Positions 50,672 to 60,204 of a stretch of DNA of 64,000 bases are shown here, piece by piece. Under the pieces are notes generated by a model. It made no database searches and was not told where the DNA came from. It was given only the letters and a program-made list of their open reading frames with translations. The position numbers and the translations under genes are program-made. The stretch spans positions 186,001 through 250,000 of the forward strand of contig NZ_JAPDDT010000004.1 of assembly GCF_025950235.1 (NCBI RefSeq). Reading direction: 5' to 3'. Origin of the DNA: Luteolibacter arcticus (GTDB taxonomy: Bacteria > Verrucomicrobiota > Verrucomicrobiia > Verrucomicrobiales > Akkermansiaceae). Positions within the stretch are counted from its first letter, which is position 1, and every line of letters begins with the position of its first letter.

Positions 50672-52720
50672 TCACCAAAACCACGTGAAGCTCGCCCGCA
50701 GCGTCCGCGGCTCCGTCGGGTGGAAATGGATGTCATCCACGCCGCCGGCCGGTTCACCGGGAAGCCTAGACGCATAGTAGTACTCGATGTCGTTGTCGGC
50801 GCGGTCGAGCAGGTTGAGGCAATCGAGCGCGAGTTCCCAGTTCTCGGTTCGGTAGCCGGCGCGGGCATTCACCATGAAGGATTCGCTGCCCTGCACGCCC
50901 TTCGTGGCGGTCAAAGGACGCTCACAGAAATAACGGCCGCGCAGCGCGCCGAAGAAGCCGGTGCCACCGCCCAGCGTGATGCCGCTCGAAATCACGACCG
51001 GGACCTGGTTCTCCACCCACGGGCCGCCGGTGGACCAGATGTCATTGTAGCGGCCCTCGGCCAACGAGACTTCCGCATCCACGGCGAGCCAGTTGTTAGG
51101 CCGGTAGTAGCCGGCGAACTCGATCCCGTAACGCGTGGTCGCCGGACCCGCTTCCACATTACCGGCGTCGCCGACGTAAAGCAGCTCCGAGTCATTAAAC
51201 AGCGCCCACAATGCGACCGTGGTCGTGAAGCACTGCGTCCACTGGCTGCGAGTGCCGAGCTCGGTCCCCCAAGTGCGCACGATCGGATCGACAGACTGAG
51301 CCGGCGCTCCCGTGTTCGGGTCGATCTTGAGGTTCACGCCGCGCGGGTCGTTGCTGTGGAAGCCTCCGCCGAGATTCAGGTAGTACTCGTGATGGTCGCC
51401 GGGGCTGAAGATCAGGTTGAGCTTCGGCACGATCATCGCGTCCACTTCGCCGCCGCTGTTGGCAGGCAGGTCACTATCCACCTGGCTCACGAAGAGATCG
51501 CCGCGCACACCGGCCTCGGTGCGGAACCACTCGGTCCATGTCGTTTTCGATTCGGCATAGAGCGAGTAGCTGCCGATGAAGACATCGTCCTCGCGCACCG
51601 TGGCCAATTCGTTTCGCGCGACGGTGTCCGAGAGCCCGAGATCGCTGATCCAGTCGTTCTGCGTCTGGAAGCCGAAGGTGTAGGTGGTTCCGGCATTGAA
51701 GATCTGCCGGTTTTCCAGATCCACGGCGAAGTCGGCACCGGCGAAGCCACGGGCATCCGACTGGTGGAATTGGTCGCCATTGACCGGATCGTCGAGGAAG
51801 TAGGTGAAGTTCGAGAACAGATCGAGATCGTAGTAACCGGCCCACGCCTTGCCGCGGATCACGGTATCCTGATCGCGCATGCCGAAGGTGGTCGAAAGCG
51901 AGTAGCGCTGCGACTCGCCGCCGTCCGTGGGATCGATGTAGCCGAAGCGATCGATCTGCCCGCCGGCCACCGCACGCAGCGCGATCTGGTCGGTGGCCCG
52001 CCACTCGCCCTGCGAACCGAGGAAGGTGATGTTGAAATAGTTGTCCTCATCCCCGCGATGCCAGCGGACGATGCCATTGAAGCGGCTCGCGTCCTCATCC
52101 AGCACCCACGGGCCTTCGTAGTAGGTCGCCTCGCCGCCGAAGGTAAGCACGCCGCCCCAGGCATCGACCGAGTCGCCGAAGACCCCGCGCCAGTAGTTGT
52201 CCTCGCCGAAGGTCACGCCCGCGAACCCGTGCTCCAGTTCATTCACCAGCGAAAACTCGGCGGCACCCGCGGTGGTCATGTCACCCCGCTCGGTGAAGAA
52301 CGGTCCCTTCTGGTAGTCGAGCTGCTGGACGAACTCGGGGATGATGAAATTGATGTCGGTGTAGCCTTGGCCGTGGGCGTGCGCGCGGTTGTTCGCTGGC
52401 ATTCCATCGACGAAGACCCCGAAATCGGTGCCGTGGTCGAGGTTGTAGCCGCGGACGAAATACTGGTTCGCCTTGCCGTCGCCAGAATGCTGGGTGACCA
52501 CCAGCCCGGGCACGGATTCCAGCAGTTCGCCCTTCCGCAGCCACGGCCGCTCCAGCAGTTCCTCACGGGATGCCTGCCCTTTCGAGGCCGTTTCCGCCTC
52601 GCCGAGCATGAATTCCGCCTTTCCGCTGACGATCAGCGGGGTCAGCTCGCTAGCGATATCGTGCGCTTGGAGCGTGGCGGTTCCTAGGGCCAGCAGCAGC
52701 AGCGGGGAGCGGGAGAACAT
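50672..52720 (-). CDS. TonB-dependent outer-membrane receptor
   Basis: 682 residues, signal peptide MFSRSPLLLLALGTATLQA. Plug domain: LLESVPGLVVTQHSGDGKANQYFVRG then GTDFGVFVDGMPANNRAHAHGQGY, a recurring subfamily signature with a His-rich HAHGQGY loop; beta-barrel strands fill the rest, ending in aromatic ASFTWFW as outer-membrane barrels do. Imports a ligand with TonB energy. The ligand is unknown; His-rich sites suggest a metal chelate or similar. It is divergent from the cytochrome protein gene (52864), with 143 bp for both promoters. Confidence 0.93.
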   Translation of the reverse strand: MFSRSPLLLLALGTATLQAHDIASELTPLIVSGKAEFMLGEAETASKGQASREELLERPWLRKGELLESVPGLVVTQHSGDGKANQYFVRGYNLDHGTDFGVFVDGMPANNRAHAHGQGYTDINFIIPEFVQQLDYQKGPFFTERGDMTTAGAAEFSLVNELEHGFAGVTFGEDNYWRGVFGDSVDAWGGVLTFGGEATYYEGPWVLDEDASRFNGIVRWHRGDEDNYFNITFLGSQGEWRATDQIALRAVAGGQIDRFGYIDPTDGGESQRYSLSTTFGMRDQDTVIRGKAWAGYYDLDLFSNFTYFLDDPVNGDQFHQSDARGFAGADFAVDLENRQIFNAGTTYTFGFQTQNDWISDLGLSDTVARNELATVREDDVFIGSYSLYAESKTTWTEWFRTEAGVRGDLFVSQVDSDLPANSGGEVDAMIVPKLNLIFSPGDHHEYYLNLGGGFHSNDPRGVNLKIDPNTGAPAQSVDPIVRTWGTELGTRSQWTQCFTTTVALWALFNDSELLYVGDAGNVEAGPATTRYGIEFAGYYRPNNWLAVDAEVSLAEGRYNDIWSTGGPWVENQVPVVISSGITLGGGTGFFGALRGRYFCERPLTATKGVQGSESFMVNARAGYRTENWELALDCLNLLDRADNDIEYYYASRLPGEPAGGVDDIHFHPTEPRTLRASFTWFW

Positions 52721-52863
52721 GCCGCCGATTCAAGCGCCCCGGGCGGGGCTGACAACCGCTTTCCGGGAGCGATTCCGAGGCCACGCATTTCTGTCATACA
52801 AATTTTTGACTTTCCGCCACGCTTTAGGAAAAGTGCGCTCAGCAAACCCGTATTCTTTCACTC

Positions 52864-55155
52864 ATGCGTCCGCACACTTTCGTCGCCGCCCTGCTCGGCA
52901 CTCTCCAGCTCGCCGCCCAGCAGGGCGATAATAAGGCGCACACCAAGATGGACCCGGTCGTTCCGGAGAAGGACATCCCACCTTCGCCGGTGCTGTCGGT
53001 AGACGATGCCTTGAAGAGCTTCAAGATCGCGCCCGGCTTCGTCATCGAGCCCGTGGTCACCGAACCGCTGGTGGAAAAGCCGGTCTGCATCGACTTCGAC
53101 CCCGCCGGCCGGATGTGGGTCTGCGAGATGCGCGGCTACATGCCGGACATCGATGGCGCTGGCGAGAAGACCCCCGAAGGCCGAATCTCCGTGCTCGAGG
53201 ACACCGATGGCGACGGCACGGCCGACAAGAAAACCGTCTTTCTCGACAAGGTGCTGCTCCCCCGCGCGGTGACCGTATTCGAAGACGGCATCCTTTTCCT
53301 CGATGAAAATCGCCTGTGCTGGGCCAAACGCGACGGCCTCAAGATCGTCGGCGAACCAGAGGTGATCGACCAGAAATTCAACGGCGGCGGTAACGTCGAG
53401 CACAAGCCGAACGGGCTGATGCCCGACCTGGACAACTGGCTCTACCTCGCCAAGTCCGAGAAGCGGCTGCGCCGGGTCAACGGCAAGTGGCAGATCGAGC
53501 CGACCTCGTTCCGCGGTCAGTGGGGCATCGCCCGCGACGACTGGGGCCGCCTCTACCACAACCACAATTCCGCCTTCATGTTCGGCGAAAGCCTCGCCCC
53601 GAACCTGCTGCAGGGAAATCCGGCGGTGAAGATGAAGTACAACGATACCGCCGCGCTCGGCAACAATCGCACCTGGCCGGTCCGCGTCACACCAGGATTG
53701 AACCGCGCCTACCTCTCGAAGGCCAACGGCTACAACGAGCAGACGCTCGATCCGAAGACCCACAAGCTGATCAACTGCACTGCCGCCGCCGGTCTCACCG
53801 TCTATCGCGGCACGAATTTCCCGAAGGACTGGTATGGCACGGGATTCTCCACCGAATCCTCGGTCAATCTCGTGAAGGCGATCAAGATCGAGGAGAACGA
53901 TGGCAAGCTGAGCGGCACCCACCCTCTCGGCGAGAAGGAATTCCTCGCCTCCACCGACGAGCGCTTCCGGCCGGTGAACGTGTACACGGCACCGGATGGC
54001 TCGCTCTACCTGGTGGACATGTATCACGGCATCATCCAGCACAAGACCTACCAGACCACCTATCTGCGCCAGCAGCACCTCTCGCGGGGGCTGGACAAGC
54101 CGGGCTTCGGCCACGGCCGCATCTACCGCATCCGTAGTACGTCCGGAAAGCTGGAGCCAAAGGTGGACATCGGCGCGCTCAAGGGGCTCGACCTCGTGAA
54201 GATGCTGATGCATGCGAACGCTTGGCACCGCGAAACGGCCCAGCGCGTAATGGTGCAGAGCAAGGATGCGGCACTGGTGCCATTGCTCGCGAAGCTCGCA
54301 GCCAGCGGACCGCCGGTCGCCCGCGTCCACGCATTCTGGACGCTGGAAGGAATGGGCGAGCTGAAGTCCGAGCATCTCAAGGCCGCACTGACGGACAAGG
54401 ATCCGAAGGTCCAGTCGTCCGCCTTGTGGGCCTGCACCCGCCTCGATCCGGCGGAGCTTTCCAAGATCGAAGCCGGGCTGGTCGCGCTCAAGCCCGCCGC
54501 GCCGGAGGTGGCCCCCTATCTGGCCCGCGTGCTCGGTTCGCTCGGCACGCAGAAGGCACTCGACGCGCTCGCGGCGCTTTTGAAGGACGAGTCGAAGGTC
54601 CGCTTTATCCGCGAGGCCGCCGTCTCGGGCCTGCATGGCCACGAGGCCGAGTTCCAGAAGCTGGCCGACCCGAAGGACAAGGCCCTCGCCGGCTGGCTTG
54701 AACAGGGTGCGAAGAACGGCCCCGCCAAATCCGACGGACCTTCGCTCAAGGGAGCGGAGCTGGCATCCTTCAACCGCGGCAAGGCGCTCTTCGCCGGTGA
54801 AGCGGTCTGCTTTAGCTGCCATGGACCGGACGGAAGCGGCGTCGTCGGCCTCGGCCCGCCGCTCGATGGCTCCGAGTGGGTCACCGGCAAGCCGGAGATC
54901 CTGATCAATATCATGCTCCACGGCATGACCGGGCCGGTCACCGTAGCGGGTGTGGAGTACAAGCCGACCGCCGACATGCCGTCGCTGGGAGTGAATCCGA
55001 TGTTCACCGACCAGAAGCTCGCCGACATCGCGACCTACGTCCGCAATGAGTGGGACAACAAGGCCCCCGCCGTCACCGAGGAGACGGTCAAGAAGCAGCG
55101 CGATGCCACCAAGGATCGCGCTGGCAAGCCATGGACGGCTGGCGAATTGAAGTAA
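52864..55155 (+). CDS. PVC-type membrane-bound dehydrogenase / HEAT-repeat / cytochrome c protein
   Basis: 763 residues, signal peptide MRPHTFVAALLGTLQLAAQQ. Parts in order: TIGR02604-type dehydrogenase propeller (KPVCIDFDPAGRMWVCEMRGY, LEDTDGDGTADKKTVFLDK, GGGNVEHKPNGLMPDLDNW), HEAT repeats (~450-590) and a C-terminal cytochrome c haem site CFSCHG (~650) with a Met-containing ligand region. Probably oxidises a sugar or alcohol in the periplasm and passes electrons on. Unlike the 15688-19608 protein it lacks the SacC-like front. Ends before a clear terminator. Confidence 0.88.
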   Translation: MRPHTFVAALLGTLQLAAQQGDNKAHTKMDPVVPEKDIPPSPVLSVDDALKSFKIAPGFVIEPVVTEPLVEKPVCIDFDPAGRMWVCEMRGYMPDIDGAGEKTPEGRISVLEDTDGDGTADKKTVFLDKVLLPRAVTVFEDGILFLDENRLCWAKRDGLKIVGEPEVIDQKFNGGGNVEHKPNGLMPDLDNWLYLAKSEKRLRRVNGKWQIEPTSFRGQWGIARDDWGRLYHNHNSAFMFGESLAPNLLQGNPAVKMKYNDTAALGNNRTWPVRVTPGLNRAYLSKANGYNEQTLDPKTHKLINCTAAAGLTVYRGTNFPKDWYGTGFSTESSVNLVKAIKIEENDGKLSGTHPLGEKEFLASTDERFRPVNVYTAPDGSLYLVDMYHGIIQHKTYQTTYLRQQHLSRGLDKPGFGHGRIYRIRSTSGKLEPKVDIGALKGLDLVKMLMHANAWHRETAQRVMVQSKDAALVPLLAKLAASGPPVARVHAFWTLEGMGELKSEHLKAALTDKDPKVQSSALWACTRLDPAELSKIEAGLVALKPAAPEVAPYLARVLGSLGTQKALDALAALLKDESKVRFIREAAVSGLHGHEAEFQKLADPKDKALAGWLEQGAKNGPAKSDGPSLKGAELASFNRGKALFAGEAVCFSCHGPDGSGVVGLGPPLDGSEWVTGKPEILINIMLHGMTGPVTVAGVEYKPTADMPSLGVNPMFTDQKLADIATYVRNEWDNKAPAVTEETVKKQRDATKDRAGKPWTAGELK

Positions 55156-55175
55156 CGGCCCCTTCCAAATTTACG

Positions 55176-55206
55176 CGGCCCGACCGGATTTCGGTCGGGC
55201 CGTTTT
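55176..55206 (+). terminator. Intrinsic terminator after the cytochrome gene
   Basis: CGGCCCGACC-ggatttc-GGTCGGGCCG, ten perfect pairs followed by TTTTG. Lies 20 bp after the stop of the dehydrogenase/cytochrome gene. Confidence 0.9.
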
Positions 55207-55231
55207 GTATTCAGGAGGAGTGCACAGGGCC

Positions 55232-55267
55232 AGACCTATGGGTCCTATAGGTCGTATGGGACCTATT
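55232..55267. repeat. Four tandem 9-bp units (GGWCSTATR type)
   Basis: Exact 9-nt period: AGACCTATG, GGTCCTATA, GGTCGTATG, GGACCTATT. It sits between the cytochrome-gene terminator and the dnaN terminator, in a gap where nothing else is visible. The units are partly self-complementary (ACCTAT/ATAGGT), so they could also form small hairpins or mark a slippage-prone repeat. Confidence 0.7.
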
Positions 55268-55277
55268 CCGCGAAACG

Positions 55278-55311
55278 AAAAAGCCCGGAGCACCTCGCGG
55301 CGTCCGGGCTT
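55278..55311 (-). terminator. Intrinsic terminator of the dnaN transcript
   Basis: Read on the minus strand: AAGCCCGGA, 13-nt loop, TCCGGGCTT followed by further Ts. It lies 25 bp beyond the dnaN stop, suiting termination of the dnaA-dnaN transcript. Confidence 0.85.
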
Positions 55312-55335
55312 GGGAAAAGCAGTCTCGGCACCTCT

Positions 55336-56433
55336 TCAGCCCGTCACGCGCATCGGCATGATCACGTAGAGGAAGCTGCCATCGATGCGGACGACGCCGG
55401 GGCTCATCTCGTCGATCAGGTCGAGGTAAACGGTGTCGCTTTCGAGGTTGCGCAGCGGGGCCATCAGGAACTCCGGATTGAACGCGATCTGCATCGCCTT
55501 GCCGCCGTAGGCGACCTCCATCGTTTCGCGAGCTTCACCGACATCCGGCGAGTTGGCGGTGACTTCCACGACATTCTCGCCGAAGACGAGCTTCACCGAG
55601 TTCGACTTGTCGGAAGACAGCAGCGAAACGCGGCGGACGGTGTCGAGGGTCGATTCACGTGGCAGCTCGACGCGCTCGGTCGAGTCGCCCGGGATCACTT
55701 GGCGGTAGTTCGGGTAGTTGCCCTCGATCAGCTTGCTGATCAGCAGGTGCTCCCCGATGGAGAAGGAAATCTGGCTGTCGGAAAGGCGGATGAGCACTTC
55801 GCCGGCTTCGCCGAGCAAGCGCTGGAGTTCTTGGACCGCCTTGGTCGGCACGATCACGTCGGTCTCGTGGCTGGCCGGGAAATCGAGGTCGTTCTCGACC
55901 ATCGCGAGGCGGCGGCCGTCGGTGGCGACGAGCGTCAGCTTGCCATCGCGGAACGAGGTGTAGATGCCGTTCAGCACGTAGCGGGTCTCGTCGGTCGAGA
56001 TCGCATAGGAAGTCTTCTTGAGGCCGTCGCGCAGCAATTGCTGCGGCATGCGGAATTCCTTGGCGCCGTCGAAGTCCGGGAGCGGCGGGAAGTCGTCCTG
56101 GCCCAGGCCGATGATCTTGAAGAACGACGGGCCGCTCTGGATCGAGGCGACATTCTTGGCATCGACGGTGATCTCGACCTCGCTGGCCGGAAGCTCGCGG
56201 ACGATGTTGACGAGGCGCTTGGCCGGCAGAGTAGTCGCGCCTTCCTTTTCGATCTTGGCCTCGACCGAGCCGGTGATGCCGACATCAAGGTCCGTGGTGG
56301 TAAACGTCAGACGGCCGTTTTTCGCCACCAGCAACACGTTCGAAAGGATCGGCAGGGTCGTGCGGGTGCTGACCACGTGCTGGACCTTCTGCAGCCCCTC
56401 AAGGAGGGCTTCTTTGGAAATGCTGAACTTCAT
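55336..56433 (-). CDS. dnaN: DNA polymerase III subunit beta (sliding clamp)
   Basis: 365 residues from ATG 56433 (MKFSISKEALLEGLQKVQHVV). Forms the dimeric ring around DNA that holds Pol III. Three repeated clamp domains: TRTTLPILSNVLLVA, YVLNGIYTSFRDGKLTLVATDGRRL (a clamp hallmark), and a C-terminal YVIMPMR end. An upstream in-frame start at 56496 is less likely. It lies 140 bp downstream of dnaA on the same strand, the conserved order dnaA-dnaN, and ends at an intrinsic terminator. Confidence 0.96.
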   Translation of the reverse strand: MKFSISKEALLEGLQKVQHVVSTRTTLPILSNVLLVAKNGRLTFTTTDLDVGITGSVEAKIEKEGATTLPAKRLVNIVRELPASEVEITVDAKNVASIQSGPSFFKIIGLGQDDFPPLPDFDGAKEFRMPQQLLRDGLKKTSYAISTDETRYVLNGIYTSFRDGKLTLVATDGRRLAMVENDLDFPASHETDVIVPTKAVQELQRLLGEAGEVLIRLSDSQISFSIGEHLLISKLIEGNYPNYRQVIPGDSTERVELPRESTLDTVRRVSLLSSDKSNSVKLVFGENVVEVTANSPDVGEARETMEVAYGGKAMQIAFNPEFLMAPLRNLESDTVYLDLIDEMSPGVVRIDGSFLYVIMPMRVTG

Positions 56434-56573
56434 GGGGAAAAGCGGGAGACGCGTTGGCTGGGCGCGATGCTCTCCGCAATCTCTAACCCTTGGCAAGCCA
56501 ATCTATCGGGAATGCCATGGAAGGCCGCCCACTTCGGACGACCTCCCGGAATTTCAAAAAATCCCCGGCGGTT

Positions 56574-57992
56574 TCAACGCCTCAACGAGGCCTCGATCAC
56601 CCCGATCGAATCCCGGGTCGAGGGGTCCAGTTCCATCTGCGCGGTGATCCGTTTTACCGCATGGATGACCGTCCCGTGATCCCGTCCGCCGAAGGCCTCG
56701 CCGATCTCCATGAGAGACTGCTTGGTGAGCGTCCGGCTCAGGTACATGGCGATCTGGCGGGGAAAAGCGATGCTGGCCGGGCGGCGGCGACTGGTCATGT
56801 CGGCCAGACGCACGTCATAATGGTCGGCCACGGCACGCTGGATGGAGTCGACGGTCACCTGCTTGCCTGTTTCCTCCCGCAGCAGGTCGCGCAGCAGGTG
56901 CTCCACGCGATCCTCGGTCACGCGCTCGCCGGCGAGCGAGGCAAAGGTGGCCACCCGCATGAGGGCGCCCTCGAGGCGGCGGACATTGCTGCGGATGCGC
57001 TCAGCCAGGAAACGGATGATCCCCTCCTCGACCTTCACCTTCCACTCGTCGCGCTTCTTCTGGAGAATGGCGAGCCGGGTCTCGAAGACCGGCGGCTGGA
57101 TCTCTACGGTGAGCCCGCATTCGAAACGGGATACCAGGCGCGGCTCGAGGCTCTTGATCTCGCTGGCCGGGCGATCGCTGGTGAGGACGACCTGGCAACG
57201 GCCATCCAGCAGCGAATTGAAGGTGTGGAAGAATTCCTCCTGCGAGCGCTCCTTGCCACCGATGAACTGGATGTCGTCGATCAACATCAGCTCGGCGTGG
57301 CGATAGCGCTTGCGGAAGCGCTCAAGGTCGCCTTTCCGGACGGCATCGATGAACTCGTTGGTGAACTTTTCGCAGGTCAGATAGACGACCCGTGAGGTCG
57401 GCGAGCTGCGCAAATACGCTTGGCCGATGGCCTGCATGAGGTGGGTCTTGCCGAGCCCGGAGCCGCCATGGATGAAGAGCGGGTTGTAGCCCGGGCCCTT
57501 GCGCTTGCCGACGGCCTCGCAGGCCGCGTGGGCGAACTGGCTGTTCGCGCCGACGACGAAATTATCGAGCGTGAACTGCGGATTGAGACCGGAGGTTTTG
57601 AGGCGTTTCTCAAACGGCACCTCACCCGCTGCCGAAGCGACGTTCACCGAGCGGGCTGGCACCGCGCGGTCGAGGTCGGAGACCGGTTCAAGGATCTCCG
57701 GGAGCTTGTCCTCCACCACCAGCTTCACCCCGCGGACGCCTTCCATCGTTTCCGCCACCGCGGTGGCGAGTTCCGGCATGTAGTTCGTCTCGATCCACAC
57801 CTGGTGAATGTCATTCGGCACGGCCACCACTGCCTTCGAATCCTCCACTGCCACCAACCGCGAAGCCCGGAACCAGCGCTGGTAAGCGTCCTTGCTCACC
57901 AGACCACCGAGAACTTCGCAGGTTGCCTCCCATTGAGCGGCGACGTCGGTGACGGCCGTCATTGCATCCTCTTCGAACTCCTCAGAATCCAT
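56574..57992 (-). CDS. dnaA: Chromosomal replication initiator protein DnaA
   Basis: 472 residues from ATG 57992 (ATG 57962 is an alternative). Domain I: TCEVLGGLVSKDAYQRWFRAS; domain III AAA+: LDNFVVGANSQFAHAA, Walker A GGSGLGKTH, Walker B LIDDIQFI, sensor TSDRPASE; domain IV: SLMEIGEAFGGRDHGTVIHA is the DnaA-box-binding helix signature. All standard. ATP-bound DnaA melts oriC. The flanking DNA lacks clear DnaA boxes; the best box cluster in the window is near 20.1 kb. Confidence 0.97.
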   Translation of the reverse strand: MDSEEFEEDAMTAVTDVAAQWEATCEVLGGLVSKDAYQRWFRASRLVAVEDSKAVVAVPNDIHQVWIETNYMPELATAVAETMEGVRGVKLVVEDKLPEILEPVSDLDRAVPARSVNVASAAGEVPFEKRLKTSGLNPQFTLDNFVVGANSQFAHAACEAVGKRKGPGYNPLFIHGGSGLGKTHLMQAIGQAYLRSSPTSRVVYLTCEKFTNEFIDAVRKGDLERFRKRYRHAELMLIDDIQFIGGKERSQEEFFHTFNSLLDGRCQVVLTSDRPASEIKSLEPRLVSRFECGLTVEIQPPVFETRLAILQKKRDEWKVKVEEGIIRFLAERIRSNVRRLEGALMRVATFASLAGERVTEDRVEHLLRDLLREETGKQVTVDSIQRAVADHYDVRLADMTSRRRPASIAFPRQIAMYLSRTLTKQSLMEIGEAFGGRDHGTVIHAVKRITAQMELDPSTRDSIGVIEASLRR

Positions 57993-58416
57993 GTTTGTCA
58001 CGTGTGTAATCAGAAAATGGTTTTTGTGTGCCGCGCCCCTTTCCCAAGCAGTTGTTTGGGAGCTCCCCGAAGCGCGGCGGGGAGGAGGGATAGCCTGTCC
58101 TCCACGGCGAGTGGGATTCAAATTTCACCTGCTCTAACAGCTCCTGCGCCCGCTCCCACTTTCCACAAGCGTTCCACGACAGAAGTTTTTTAAACCTTGA
58201 CCCCTACTTTCCTTAATTTTCCCGAAAGATCCGGGGTGCATCCCCATCCCCAAAAGGCGCTCACCGTTTGAAATCAACGGATTTCCGCACCTCGGATGTG
58301 ACATAAAATTTCATTCGGATACGTTGAGCGCGCGGAACTCCTTACATACGAAAGGAAAGCGACGTGGACCCGCCTTTCGCTTGTCGCCCTGCACGTGACG
58401 GGAAAGACTCCGCCGC
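57993..58416. other. Gene-free divergent region upstream of dnaA
   Basis: 424 bp between dnaA (minus) and the symporter gene (plus), so both promoters are presumably here. It includes an AT-rich tract at ~58184-58226 and one weak DnaA-like CTTTCCACA at ~58159. On the minus strand TTTAAA with an upstream TTAAGG 16 bp away is a possible but weak dnaA promoter. I see no DnaA box cluster, RNA gene or repeat. Confidence 0.4.
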
Positions 58417-60195
58417 ATGTCCGGAGCCGGTTTCGACCTCGCCATCATCGTCGTTTACTTCGTGGTGATCATCGGCATCGGGCTTTACGCCGCGCGGGGC
58501 CAGAAAACGATGGAGACCTACGCGCTGGGCAACCGCTCGATGCCATGGTGGGCGGTCCTCGCGTCGATTCTCGCATCTGAAATTTCCGCCGGCACTTTCC
58601 TCGGCACACCGAGCGAAGGCTACGCCAAGCTGAACTTCCTCTACGCCCAGCTCGTGATCGGCACGATCATCGCACGGCTGCTGGTGGCCGCGGTCTTCAT
58701 CAAGCCCTTCTACGACCTTAAGGTGGTGAGCATCTACGAGTTCCTGGAGATCCGCTTCGGCCGGATGACGCGAAGGATCTCGTCGTTCGTGTTCCTGCTC
58801 ACGCGCTCCTTGGCCAGCGGCTCGCGGATCTTCGTCGCAGCCATCTTGCTGGTGCTCGCGTGGGAGGTGCTGCATCCGGCATTCCGCCAGCTCGAGGGCG
58901 AGGCACGGTTCCAGCAGGAGCTTTTTATCTACGTCGGCGCGGTGGTGGTCATCACTTTCCTGACCGCACTCTACACCACCCTCGGAGGCATCAAGGCCGT
59001 GGTCTGGACCGACCTCATCCAAGTCAGCCTGATGTTCGGCTCCGCGATCTACGTGTTCTTCTGGCTGCTTGGAAAAACCGGCGGATGGGGCGGCTTCTTC
59101 GAGTCGATCAAGACTCCCGCCTTTGTCGATACAGGCATCGATTCCACCAAAGGCTTCGGCGAGAACGTCCGCGGGATCCTCACGCAGGAATACACGCTGT
59201 GGGCGGCCTTCCTCGGCTCCGTCTTCACCACGCTGGCAACCCACGGCACCGATCAGGACATGGTGCAGCGGATGCTCACGTCGAAGGACCACAAGAAAGG
59301 CCAGCGCGCGGTGATTCTCTCGGGTCTGATCGATCTGCCGGTGGTGATCGGCTTCCTCGCCATCGGAATCCTGCTCTTCCGTTTCTACACGCAGAATGCC
59401 GATCGCGCCCCGGCACACGATCCTGGCATCTTCGCTTGGTTCATGGTTCACGATCTCGCGCCCGGGCTGCGCGGTCTGCTGGCCGCCGGCCTTTTCGCCA
59501 CCGCGATGGGCTCGCTGAGCACGGCCCTCAACGCACTGGCCACCACCTTTACGAAAGACTGGTATGTCGGCTACTTCCGTCCGAATGCGTCGTCGAATGA
59601 GCAGTTCAAGGCAGCGCGTTGGGCTACCGCGGGTTTTGCGGTGCTGCTCGCTCTCATTGGCATCGGCACTGCATTCATCAAGCTGAAGAATCCCGACCTC
59701 CGCATCATCCCCATCGTCCTCGGCAGCTTCGGCTACACCTATGGCTCGCTGCTCGGGGTGTTCCTGATCGGCATGCTCACCAAGACCCGCGGGACTTGCC
59801 GGGGCAACGCGATCGCGATGGCCGCAGGCCTGCTGGTCGTCTGCTTTTTCTCCAGCGCGCACAATGACGTTTACGACATCTTCCACGACAAGGAGGCCAA
59901 AGTCCGCAAGGCCCTCGTCGCCCTGAAGGCCGCGCCCGCCTACTCCACTTTCGCCACCTCCTTCCAACCGGCCACGCCCGAACTCGTCGCCCAGGTCGTC
60001 GAAAAGACCAAGCTTCCGGAAGCCGAGGTCCGAGACCTCTGGGCCAGTCGCACCAGCCACGAACCGTGGTACCTGCCATCGTGGGTGCCGGTGATTGCCT
60101 TCACCTGGCGCATCATGCTGGGCACGCTGGTCACCGTGATGGTGGGCCTGTGCTTCCCGCGCAAGGGAGCCGCCTACGTCGCCCAATCCGCCTGA
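58417..60195 (+). CDS. Sodium:solute symporter (SSS) family transporter
   Basis: 592 residues, about 13 transmembrane helices. Na+-driven uptake of a solute. The N-terminus shows the family pattern: DLAIIVVYFVVIIGIGLYAARG, YALGNRSMPWWAVLASILASEISAGTFLGTP, then the LTALYTTLGGIKAVVWTDLIQ motif in TM5 and GLFATAMGSLSTALNALATTF near TM8. Substrate (sugar, amino acid, vitamin, choline or other) cannot be told. A ~70-residue cytosolic insert with FHDKEAKVRKALVALKAAP precedes the last helix. Followed 9 bp later by a small gene. Confidence 0.9.
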   Translation: MSGAGFDLAIIVVYFVVIIGIGLYAARGQKTMETYALGNRSMPWWAVLASILASEISAGTFLGTPSEGYAKLNFLYAQLVIGTIIARLLVAAVFIKPFYDLKVVSIYEFLEIRFGRMTRRISSFVFLLTRSLASGSRIFVAAILLVLAWEVLHPAFRQLEGEARFQQELFIYVGAVVVITFLTALYTTLGGIKAVVWTDLIQVSLMFGSAIYVFFWLLGKTGGWGGFFESIKTPAFVDTGIDSTKGFGENVRGILTQEYTLWAAFLGSVFTTLATHGTDQDMVQRMLTSKDHKKGQRAVILSGLIDLPVVIGFLAIGILLFRFYTQNADRAPAHDPGIFAWFMVHDLAPGLRGLLAAGLFATAMGSLSTALNALATTFTKDWYVGYFRPNASSNEQFKAARWATAGFAVLLALIGIGTAFIKLKNPDLRIIPIVLGSFGYTYGSLLGVFLIGMLTKTRGTCRGNAIAMAAGLLVVCFFSSAHNDVYDIFHDKEAKVRKALVALKAAPAYSTFATSFQPATPELVAQVVEKTKLPEAEVRDLWASRTSHEPWYLPSWVPVIAFTWRIMLGTLVTVMVGLCFPRKGAAYVAQSA

Positions 60196-60204
60196 GCCTG
60201 AACC

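Noticed and set aside
50720..52687. 655-codon open frame on the plus strand
   Set aside because: Antisense to the TonB receptor gene; composition follows the codon pattern of the real gene.
57993..58416. oriC immediately upstream of dnaA
   Set aside because: Only one weak DnaA-like 9-mer there, against three good boxes plus AT-rich DNA near 20.1 kb.
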